DNA of 34,239 bases, taken from contig CAKZPK010000530.1 of the NCBI GenBank assembly GCA_937139035.1, forward strand, positions 1-34,239. The letters are read 5' to 3'. Below the pieces are notes generated by a model. That model worked only from the letters and a program-made list of their open reading frames with translations. It was not told the DNA's origin and made no database searches. The first letter of the stretch is position 1, and each line of letters starts with the position of its first letter. The translations under genes were made by a program, and so were the position numbers. Below are positions 7,030 through 13,461 of the stretch, one piece after another. Source of the DNA: an uncultured Crocinitomix sp. GTDB lineage: Bacteria; Bacteroidota; Bacteroidia; Flavobacteriales_D; Crocinitomicaceae.

Positions 7030-8592
7030 TTATTGATTGACAATACTTTTAATAATCTCCCCTACACTTTTACGGGTCTTAGGATCATCATCAAAATCTA
7101 TATGTCTTTTAGATTCAGATTCCCACCCATCCGTTCCGGTAACAACGGACCACACATTTTTATTCGCTAAAAATGCTTTTCCTTTTTGCACTGCCGAGTC
7201 ATTATTGTATGGCTTTCGATCTTCATAATATCTTTGCATACCCACAATTGGTGCATCAACAATTAAATCGCCATCCTCGTTTTTCTCTAATAACCCAGAA
7301 ACTAAATAAAGTAACGAGGCCGTATAAAGAACTGGGACTAATTTATCCGCTTGCTCAACTCTATCTTTCATTCCAAAATTTCTAATGGAACGAATTCTGT
7401 CTTGGTGGTTTTCCAGTGTATTTGCAAAGAGGGAAAATTTACACGCGGCGGCCAAAAATATGACGTCAAATTTTGCATCAGCATCCAGTTCATTTACATC
7501 TGCGTTTTTAAGGAAATTACAGATATAGACGGCTCCAGTACTGTGCCCGGCTAAAATAATTTTACGTTTGTCACCGTTTGCTCTTGCCTCCTTAATCAAC
7601 TTTAAAATGGCTGTTCCGGCATATTTTTCTGCATTTGGTTTAAAAGCATCTGCCGTATCTTTTTTCATTGCTCCCCAAAACTCCGCTCCAATATCATCAA
7701 TGTACAATTTGCGCAAAATTTCTTCTGTAATTGTAACGCGTAAACCGTGGTCAGTCCCTTTACTGTATCTACCAATAACCGCTACACCTATTTGCACCAA
7801 GTGTTTAATTATTTTAGCAAAAGCAAAAGGTCCCTTTTCTCCTTCTTCAATTACTTCAACATCCTTTTTTAACTCCTCCATTACACTAGCTGAAACCCAT
7901 GATTCCACTGGTTCAAAACTTTCTCCCTTTACATTTCCTTCTCCATCCTCTCCAATAGATTCTGTCAACATCCCCATTAGCTCTGCTTTCAATTTTCGGT
8001 CATCCGAAAGTAACTGCTCCAACTGCTCTTCTTGCCGTTTTGTTAAAACCATTTCATCCGAATCAAAATTTAATGGTCCGGCTTCCATCTCGTCAATTTC
8101 TCTCTCAACCTCACTCGAAACTGGATCTACTAATTCAATATTACCAGAACCTTTTGTACCTGAAGTTACAACGTCCTTCACTTTGGAAACCACAAACTGT
8201 TTTAGTCTTTTAGTTAAAATTTTAAATAGTTTGGTTTTACCAATTCCATCTCCCCCAGTAAATTGTTCTATAAAATACTCCGGAATATTACGAAAAAACG
8301 TTTCTCCAAAACCCGATTGCCAACCATAAAAAATTGGATAGCCGCCTGCATCATAAAATTCATCTTTCAATTTTTCTGCAGCCTTAACTCCTCCTTTTTC
8401 GTTTACCAATCCTCCATGAAAAAAAAGTACTAACGGGCGTTCTTTGTTTTCAGGTTTATTAATTTCAGAATCAAATATGCGTTTTAAATTATCTCCATAA
8501 GACAAATCTTCTCCGTTCACTGCACGTGGAGAAAATGTGCCATTTTGAACAGCTACATAATGATTTAATAAAGGAATATTAGTCTCAGACAT
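7030..8592 (-). CDS. Alpha/beta hydrolase (lipase/esterase-like) opening the caspase operon
   Basis: A 520-residue protein without signal peptide. The alpha/beta hydrolase core is split: an oxyanion strand LVLFFHGGL (about 54-62) near the N-terminus, and the nucleophile elbow GHSTG with S351 far downstream. The region between (about 110-330) is a large insert rich in Glu/Lys with probable coiled coil around 180-210 (TKRQEEQLEQLLSDD). D410 (FGMKDRVE) and H497 (KRHIDF) are the likely acid and base. The substrate is unknown; lipid or ester hydrolysis is likely from the fold. First gene of a tight operon with the caspase and the 578-residue protein. As a neighbour of a caspase it could be a lipid-attacking effector or a caspase target, but that is inference. 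Confidence 0.85.
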   Translation of the reverse strand: MSETNIPLLNHYVAVQNGTFSPRAVNGEDLSYGDNLKRIFDSEINKPENKERPLVLFFHGGLVNEKGGVKAAEKLKDEFYDAGGYPIFYGWQSGFGETFFRNIPEYFIEQFTGGDGIGKTKLFKILTKRLKQFVVSKVKDVVTSGTKGSGNIELVDPVSSEVEREIDEMEAGPLNFDSDEMVLTKRQEEQLEQLLSDDRKLKAELMGMLTESIGEDGEGNVKGESFEPVESWVSASVMEELKKDVEVIEEGEKGPFAFAKIIKHLVQIGVAVIGRYSKGTDHGLRVTITEEILRKLYIDDIGAEFWGAMKKDTADAFKPNAEKYAGTAILKLIKEARANGDKRKIILAGHSTGAVYICNFLKNADVNELDADAKFDVIFLAAACKFSLFANTLENHQDRIRSIRNFGMKDRVEQADKLVPVLYTASLLYLVSGLLEKNEDGDLIVDAPIVGMQRYYEDRKPYNNDSAVQKGKAFLANKNVWSVVTGTDGWESESKRHIDFDDDPKTRKSVGEIIKSIVNQ

Positions 8593-8620
8593 TTGATTAG
8601 ATTTAAAAGTTAAGTTTTGG

Positions 8621-8694
8621 CTACCTTGGGTAGGAAAATAGGCTTAAAAAGCGCCTAGTAAATATATTGATTTTTTTTGTAAATCAAGCCTATT
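8621..8694 (-). promoter_or_regulatory. Structured leader of the hydrolase-caspase operon
   Basis: Directly upstream of the hydrolase start are a 5-bp hairpin (8621-8625 with 8629-8633), a 9-bp outer inverted repeat (8637-8645 AATAGGCTT with 8686-8694 AAGCCTATT) and a nested 7-bp one (8667-8673 with 8681-8687), the last two sharing two bases so that they may be alternatives. If transcription starts near 8700 they lie in the 5' UTR. No known riboswitch class was recognised. Confidence 0.35.
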
Positions 8695-8706
8695 ACAGCT
8701 TGCAAA

Positions 8707-8714
8707 CAAAACTA
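8707..8714 (-). promoter_or_regulatory. Possible -7 element for the hydrolase-caspase operon
   Basis: On the minus strand this reads TAGTTTTG, an exact fit to the Bacteroidota -7 consensus TAnnTTTG. No TTG was found at 17-23 bases upstream, so the promoter may be weak or activator-dependent. It would give a leader of about 105 nt that includes the inverted repeats at 8621-8694. Confidence 0.3.
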
Positions 8715-8784
8715 AATAGAACCGTTCTAGATACATATAGGCATATCCCTAAATTATTTACGGATAAACCCTATTTGATAAAAG

Positions 8785-8818
8785 TTGACTTTAAAGTGCA
8801 TAGAAACCTTTATCTTTA
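8785..8818 (+). promoter_or_regulatory. Promoter of the DUF2911 gene
   Basis: TTG at 8785-8787 and TATCTTTA at 8811-8818 (7 of 8 positions of TAnnTTTG counting the free ones) are separated by 23 bases. The predicted start lies only about 10 nt before the ATG at 8834, so the leader would be very short. Confidence 0.5.
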
Positions 8819-8833
8819 CACAAAACTGAAATT

Positions 8834-9442
8834 ATGCTTAGAAGAATATCTTACCTATTTATTGCACCTGTTTTAATGTTTTCATGTGGAGAAGGCGAAG
8901 CAACAGATGTTGAAACTGATGTTGACTCAACTGCGCAAGAGGTTGTTGAAACTGTTGAAGATGAAACTGACAAGCCACCTAAGCCACCAAAAAGTCCTAG
9001 GTTACAAGCTACAGGAACTGCAGATGGAATTCAAGTTGATGTTGATTATGGTTCGCCATATGTAAAAGGTAGAGTTATTTGGGGTGATTTAGTTCCTTAT
9101 GACAAAATTTGGAGAGCAGGTGCGAATGATGCAACTGCAATCACTTTTGGAGCAGATGTAAAAGTAAACGGAGCAAATGTTGAAGCTGGAACTTATGCAT
9201 TATTTATTACGCCTAAAGAAAATGCTGATTGGACTGTTACTTTAAACGAAGAATGGAGCAAAGAAATTCACGGAGTTTGGGGTGCATATGACCATAAACC
9301 AGAAAAAGATGTATTGAATTTTGACGTTACTCCAGAATTTGGTGAAAACAACGTAGAATCATTAACTTTTGCTGTAACTGAAACAGGAGTTTCTTTTGCT
9401 TGGGAAAAAGCATCATTTAACTTTAGTATAGCAGCACAATAG
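8834..9442 (+). CDS. DUF2911 lipoprotein
   Basis: A 202-residue exported protein. The signal MLRRISYLFIAPVLMFSC fits a lipoprotein with Cys at 18. It is followed by an acidic linker (VETDVDSTAQEVVETVEDE) and a Pro/Lys patch (KPPKPPKSP). Residues about 55-200 match DUF2911: VDYGSPYVKGRVIWGDLVP, WRAGANDATAITF, AGTYALFITP and WTVTLNEEWS. The biochemical role of DUF2911 is not known. It is a single-gene unit: a promoter lies directly upstream and a strong terminator directly downstream. It is divergent from the hydrolase-caspase operon, and nothing in the sequence ties the two functionally. Confidence 0.9.
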   Translation: MLRRISYLFIAPVLMFSCGEGEATDVETDVDSTAQEVVETVEDETDKPPKPPKSPRLQATGTADGIQVDVDYGSPYVKGRVIWGDLVPYDKIWRAGANDATAITFGADVKVNGANVEAGTYALFITPKENADWTVTLNEEWSKEIHGVWGAYDHKPEKDVLNFDVTPEFGENNVESLTFAVTETGVSFAWEKASFNFSIAAQ

Positions 9443-9463
9443 TTAAAGACACTTAATAAAATT

Positions 9464-9500
9464 AAATCCCCTTTTTCAATTTTGAGAAAGGGGATTTTTT
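9464..9500 (+). terminator. Intrinsic terminator of the DUF2911 gene
   Basis: AAATCCCCTTTTTC (9464-9477) pairs with 9484-9497 (14 bp with one G-U pair) around a 6-nt loop, and the T-run continues to 9500. Confidence 0.9.
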
Positions 9501-9503
9501 ATT

Positions 9504-9539
9504 AAAAAAAAAGCGGCTGCCATTTTATGAAAGCCGCCC
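9504..9539 (-). terminator. Intrinsic terminator of the esterase-phosphatase operon
   Basis: On the minus strand GCGGCT (9537-9532) pairs with AGCCGC (9518-9513) and is followed by nine T residues (9512-9504). It lies just downstream of the phosphatase stop at 9558. With the opposite terminator at 9464-9500 it insulates the two convergent units. Confidence 0.85.
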
Positions 9540-9557
9540 ATTTGAATTAAAACTACC

Positions 9558-10757
9558 TTATAATTTTAACCCAACCAATAAAATATCATCCACTTGCTCA
9601 CCTGCTCCTTTCCACTCTTCTAACGCGCTATTTAAAAACGTTTTTTTATTTGTAATCTCTTTGGAACTTGCCTTTGATAAAATAGTTTTCAATCCACTTT
9701 TTCTAAGTTTCTTTCCTTTATCTCCCCCAAATTGATCCATAAATCCGTCGGTCATTAAATAAAAAAATGAATCCTTTTTATAATTGATAATTTGAGTTTG
9801 AAAAGGAATTCTGCAATCTGCTTTCCCAATTGGCTGTCTATTAGCTTTTAACTCATTAATTATTCCATGTTCTGAATCTGCCAAGTAGATCGAATTATTA
9901 GCTCCGCTGAATGTAAATTGCCCCGTCTTTTTATCAATTGCACATAATGAAATATCCATGCCATCAGACAACGTTATTTCTTTAGTTTCGAATAACTCCT
10001 CAATTTTTATTGCCATTTCATCTAAAATCTCTCCAACTGCCATCCTACTATTATTACTCACTACCTCGTTTAACTTTTTATAGCATATAATGCTTAGCAT
10101 GGCTCCTGGCACTCCGTGGCCAGTACAATCAGCCACAGCAAACAAAACACGATCTGGAGTATCAAATGACCAATAAAAATCACCCGAAACAATGTCTTTT
10201 GGCCGATTTAGAATAAATGAATTAGGAACATAGCTTTTAAAACTTGCGGGGCTTTGCAAAATCACTTTTTGAATTTGTCTTGCATACCGAATGCTTTCTG
10301 TTATTTCATTTTTTTGATCTGCAATTCTTTTTGCCTGCCCCTGAATTTGATTGCGCTGCTCAATCAACTCACCTAGCCGTTTATTGTATAATCCTGAAAC
10401 AAAGCTTCTCCACGAGGTATATTTTTCATACCACTCTAATGTTTTAACTCCCGGAACAAAAATAATATCAGACTCTACTTCAACAATTCCATTTCCTAAA
10501 CTGGGTTTGTTCTTTTGTGCGGCCACTAACGATAAGATGCAACTTTCAATTGGTAAAATATCATAAACCTTTGTTTGATTTTTCCCATCAGTCGTCTGTG
10601 ACACTCTTATTCTGCCACGAATCAAAATAGGAATTTCAGGCACTTTACAATTCTCCTTTATTACTACTGTTCCCTTTTCTGTTTTTTGCAGCGGAAAAGA
10701 AGTGATTTCAGCAATAAGCTCTGATTCAAATAAGCTTTCAAGAACCTCCATTATCAT
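9558..10757 (-). CDS. Crp-like sensor fused to a SpoIIE/PP2C serine phosphatase
   Basis: A 399-residue cytoplasmic protein. Residues about 1-125 resemble a cyclic-nucleotide-binding (Crp-type) sensor: LIRGRIRVSQT, then VYDILPIESCILSLVAA, then WRSFV. A coiled-coil linker (about 126-160) leads to a PP2C phosphatase of the SpoIIE type with SGDFYW (D193), VADCTGHGVPGAM (D210), DGMD (D265, D268), SGANNS, MTDGFMDQFGG (D337) and QVDDILLVG (D390/D391). The metal-binding Asp residues are present, so activity is expected. The sensor aligns with that of the Crp/Fnr regulator two genes upstream, as if the DNA-binding domain had been exchanged for a phosphatase. The start abuts the stop of the esterase gene; M3 (10751) is an alternative. 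Its target is probably an anti-sigma antagonist-like protein; a SiaB-like kinase is encoded at 30244. Confidence 0.85.
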   Translation of the reverse strand: MIMEVLESLFESELIAEITSFPLQKTEKGTVVIKENCKVPEIPILIRGRIRVSQTTDGKNQTKVYDILPIESCILSLVAAQKNKPSLGNGIVEVESDIIFVPGVKTLEWYEKYTSWRSFVSGLYNKRLGELIEQRNQIQGQAKRIADQKNEITESIRYARQIQKVILQSPASFKSYVPNSFILNRPKDIVSGDFYWSFDTPDRVLFAVADCTGHGVPGAMLSIICYKKLNEVVSNNSRMAVGEILDEMAIKIEELFETKEITLSDGMDISLCAIDKKTGQFTFSGANNSIYLADSEHGIINELKANRQPIGKADCRIPFQTQIINYKKDSFFYLMTDGFMDQFGGDKGKKLRKSGLKTILSKASSKEITNKKTFLNSALEEWKGAGEQVDDILLVGLKL

Positions 10758-11477
10758 TTACTTTACAAGTTCAATTAAAATATTTGCCAATTCTTTTGGC
10801 TGCGAAAAATTTGGCGTATGACTAGTTTCTAATGAAAATACTTTTTCAACCTTCCCATCATACATTGCACGTTGAATGGCAACAGGAATGGCTTTATCTA
10901 ATGTACATTCAATATAATACTTTGGAATTGCTCCCCAATTTTTATCCGTTATTTCAAGTTCATAAAAAAGTGGTCTTGCTGGTTCGGGCAAAATAAATGA
11001 ATTTGCTTTAGCAAATACTTCCTCAGAAATGTCATGAGCAAATGCTTGATGCATTTCAGACGCTTTCACCAAAGCGCAAGACTGATCATCTGAGAAATAA
11101 AAATTCTCTACTGCAACAGATCCTTCCACCCCTTCAATCATACTTACAAATGAACTTTTAGCTGGAGCTAAAAAGGCAGCCAAATAAACAATAGATTTAA
11201 TTTTTTCTGGACGGACCTCAGCAACTCGGCTAACAGTAATTCCGTTAAAACTATGTCCTAAAAGTATCATGGGTTCTTCTTGCTTATCAACCAAATTAAC
11301 AATGCAATCCACATAGTCTTGCATAGTAATGTCTTTTGCCGGAGTCAAATCCACTCCATGGCCAGGAAGATCAGGAGTAATAACGTTGTGTCCTGCTTCA
11401 ATTAATAGTTGTTTAACCGTATTCCACTGCCAAGCTCCTAACCAAGCAGAATGAACTAATAAAAATGTTTCCTTCAT
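10758..11477 (-). CDS. Alpha/beta hydrolase, salicylate-methylesterase/hydroxynitrile-lyase-like
   Basis: A 239-residue cytoplasmic enzyme with a complete triad: S76 in GHSFNG, D194 in CTLDKAIP and H220 in TSHTPNFSQP. The N-terminus FLLVHSAWLGAWQWNTV and PDLPGHG are hallmark motifs of the small esterase group that includes plant methylesterases and hydroxynitrile lyases and many bacterial homologues. Ester hydrolysis is likely; the substrate cannot be read. The 3' end abuts the PP2C fusion gene, so both are in one operon, and a CRP-like operator and a possible -7 element lie in front. The start is the ATG before the first core strand. Confidence 0.85.
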   Translation of the reverse strand: MKETFLLVHSAWLGAWQWNTVKQLLIEAGHNVITPDLPGHGVDLTPAKDITMQDYVDCIVNLVDKQEEPMILLGHSFNGITVSRVAEVRPEKIKSIVYLAAFLAPAKSSFVSMIEGVEGSVAVENFYFSDDQSCALVKASEMHQAFAHDISEEVFAKANSFILPEPARPLFYELEITDKNWGAIPKYYIECTLDKAIPVAIQRAMYDGKVEKVFSLETSHTPNFSQPKELANILIELVK

Positions 11478-11500
11478 AATATTCCGTTTTTTTTACGGTA

Positions 11501-11508
11501 CAAAGGTG
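11501..11508 (-). promoter_or_regulatory. Possible -7 element of the esterase-phosphatase operon
   Basis: The minus strand reads CACCTTTG, one mismatch from TAnnTTTG, 24 bases before the esterase ATG. No good -33 element was found at the usual distance; the CRP-like site lies there instead, as at activator-dependent promoters. Confidence 0.4.
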
Positions 11509-11530
11509 ATTTGTTATCAGAAGAAATACC

Positions 11531-11546
11531 TGTGACAATTGTTACA
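11531..11546. promoter_or_regulatory. CRP/FNR-type operator
   Basis: TGTGACAATTGTTACA is palindromic except for one base pair and fits TGTGA-N6-TCACA with one deviation. It overlaps the stop codon of the Crp/Fnr regulator and is centred about 43 bases upstream of the start of transcription expected from the -7 element at 11501-11508. That is the position used by class II Crp activators. The adjacent regulator is the obvious candidate to bind it. Confidence 0.5.
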
Positions 11547-12174
11547 ACAGTACAATTTTTTTTAAACCAAGCTTAATTTTTTGCTCCTGCTCCATGTTTT
11601 TAAGGATCCTAGAAATAACCTCTCTAGACGTTCCTAGTTCTTTAGCCAAATCATTATGCGACAACGGAATTTCTGAGGTTTGATACTTTGTTTTGTACTG
11701 TTGAAAGTACTTGATTAATCTTACATCTAGCTTGTTAAACGCCAATTCTGAATAAAGCTGAATAATATCATCATAAGAATGGATAAAAGTGTTGACAATG
11801 AATGTTCGCCACTGTTCATGCTTCATCCACTTATCAAGCCCCCAAACTGGAAAAGAAAGAACGGTGGTTTCTCGAATTGTTTCAGCATCAATTGTACTTA
11901 TTTTATCTCTAAAACTTGAGGCGACTGACATGACACAAGTTTGAACTGGTGTTACATAGTACAATAAAATTTCTTTACCATCTTCAGCATTTTTCCAGAC
12001 ACGAACTTCTCCGTCCAACACAATTGATATTTCCTTTATAAAAGTTCCCTCACTTATAACTGGTGTATTTTTATCAAGTGTCTTAATTTCGCCTTCCTCT
12101 AGTATTAGCGCAACTAGTTCTTTTTCAGTGATACCAATTTTTGATAGCGTTTTTACAATTTCAATATTATCCAT
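11542..12174 (-). CDS. Crp/Fnr-family transcription regulator
   Basis: A 210-residue cytoplasmic regulator. An N-terminal cyclic-nucleotide-binding-like barrel (about 20-115, with ISIVLDGEVRVWKN) is followed by the dimer helix and a winged helix-turn-helix (about 171-205, LSHNDLAKELGTSREVISRI), which matches the Crp family DNA-recognition pattern. The Cys set of an FNR iron-sulfur cluster is absent; only C80 is present. The open frame extends to 12249, but the added 25 residues are atypical and overlap the terminator at 12217-12251, so the ATG at 12174 (MDNIEIVKTL) is preferred. The ligand is unknown. It probably controls the esterase-phosphatase operon that starts 65 bp downstream. Confidence 0.85.
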   Translation of the reverse strand: MDNIEIVKTLSKIGITEKELVALILEEGEIKTLDKNTPVISEGTFIKEISIVLDGEVRVWKNAEDGKEILLYYVTPVQTCVMSVASSFRDKISTIDAETIRETTVLSFPVWGLDKWMKHEQWRTFIVNTFIHSYDDIIQLYSELAFNKLDVRLIKYFQQYKTKYQTSEIPLSHNDLAKELGTSREVISRILKNMEQEQKIKLGLKKIVLL

Positions 12175-12216
12175 TTTTCTTAAAAAGAATCCTAAGTTAA
12201 TAGATATAACTGAATG

Positions 12217-12251
12217 AAAAAAAATGGCCTCCAACCTAATGAAGACCATTT
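12217..12251 (-). terminator. Intrinsic terminator of the receptor/repeat-protein operon
   Basis: On the minus strand ATGGTCT pairs with AGGCCAT (one G-U pair) around an 11-12 nt loop and is followed by eight T residues (12224-12217). It lies about 40 bases past the stop of the gene ending at 12291. Confidence 0.7.
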
Positions 12252-12290
12252 ACCCAACTCTACGATCACTCTCTACGCTATGGTATTTTA

Positions 12291-13457
12291 TTAAAACCGT
12301 ATGCTTACCCCAGCATTTCCACCAAGCCAAATGGATGTACTGCCTTCATTGTTCCACCAGTTTTCTTCATACAATGTATATGGCACTTTAAGCGCTGTGT
12401 TTTCAGAATCTAAATTAAATTCAGACACATAAACGTTAAATGATGGCCCTGCAAAAAGTCCAATATGATCATTTAATTGATAGCGGAAGGCTGCATCTGC
12501 ACGGCTAAGAATATTTAAACGTGGCGAAAAACTTTCTTGTAATATGTGACTAGCAGATAAATCCAAGGATAGTTTTACTTTCTCAGTAATATCCAACATG
12601 CTACCAAAACCAAGCCCGTAAGTAAAGTAGTTTTCAGATCCATTAGCTGTATAACCTACTTTGTAAATGGTGTATAATTGATCCACTCCCATTTTATAAT
12701 TAAGGTTGGCATAAATTGCTTCACCACCCGCTACCTCTATAGCGTGATATCCATTTTTCACAAAACTAATTAAGCCGAATGGCACTCCTTTTTCAAATTC
12801 ATCTGCCACGTTGATTAATCCCAATTGAAAACCTTTGATTTTTTTACCATGGTTGATTAAACCCATTTGTGCACCAACGACATCACCAGTAACTACGTTT
12901 GAAATTCCTGCAGTTTGCATTCCTTTAAAACTACCATTCACTGTATTTGAGATTCCAGCAAATTGAGCTCCCACAACATCTCCATTAGTAGTATTAACGA
13001 TTCCTCCAAATTGGGCGCCAATTAAACTACCATTAACCGTGTTTGCTATACCTGCAAAATGAATTCCTACGGCAGATTTCCCATATAAATTGGTGATTCC
13101 TGCAAAACTTACGCTGTTACTAGAATCTTTCACCACATTGGCAATTCCTGCACAAATAATTCCGTTGGTTTTTTTTGTATTTATATTCGCTATACCTGCA
13201 AATTGACCACCTGTTACATTTCCTAAATTAGTATTCACTAATCCTCCAATCTCAAGCCCATGCACACCTCCATTTATTCCATAAAGCACATTGAACGAAA
13301 CATTATTAGAATATTTAGGAGAATCAATACCATTTGTTCCTAAAGGATAGAAAAAGCTCACCTGTCCAGGACGACTCATTGTTGAGTCTGATTTTTGCGC
13401 AAAAGATTGCCAGGATAATGCCAGCGTTAACGCAATTGTAATTGTTAATTTTTTCAT
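12291..13457 (-). CDS. Outer-membrane protein with 16-residue surface repeats
   Basis: A 388-residue exported protein (signal MKKLTITIALTLALSWQSFA). Residues about 70-232 are a tandem repeat of the form G-x-Q-F-A-G-I-x-N. Key positions fall at residues 85, 101, 117, 133, 149, 165, 181 and 197, a strict 16-residue period, then 211 and 226. This resembles the LA_2272-type surface repeat family. The C-terminal part alternates like barrel strands (KLSLDLSASHIL, IGLFAGPSFNVYV, IWLGGNAGVSIRF). It is a paralogue of the repeat part of the protein encoded at 16500-18452. Located four bases after the TonB-dependent receptor stop and surely in its operon. Function unknown; it may be a surface partner of the receptor. 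Confidence 0.8.
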   Translation of the reverse strand: MKKLTITIALTLALSWQSFAQKSDSTMSRPGQVSFFYPLGTNGIDSPKYSNNVSFNVLYGINGGVHGLEIGGLVNTNLGNVTGGQFAGIANINTKKTNGIICAGIANVVKDSSNSVSFAGITNLYGKSAVGIHFAGIANTVNGSLIGAQFGGIVNTTNGDVVGAQFAGISNTVNGSFKGMQTAGISNVVTGDVVGAQMGLINHGKKIKGFQLGLINVADEFEKGVPFGLISFVKNGYHAIEVAGGEAIYANLNYKMGVDQLYTIYKVGYTANGSENYFTYGLGFGSMLDITEKVKLSLDLSASHILQESFSPRLNILSRADAAFRYQLNDHIGLFAGPSFNVYVSEFNLDSENTALKVPYTLYEENWWNNEGSTSIWLGGNAGVSIRF

Positions 13458-13461
13458 TGTT

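Noticed and set aside
7568..8329. A 253-codon open frame on the plus strand inside the hydrolase gene
   Set aside because: Ser/Pro-rich, low-complexity product read antisense to a gene with clear catalytic motifs; typical of a shadow frame.
8667..8876. A 69-codon plus-strand frame overlapping the DUF2911 start
   Set aside because: It runs through the promoter and leader and overlaps the well-supported lipoprotein signal in another frame.
12175..12249. Longer start for the Crp/Fnr regulator
   Set aside because: The added 25 residues do not fit the family and the ATG at 12249 lies within the upstream operon's terminator.
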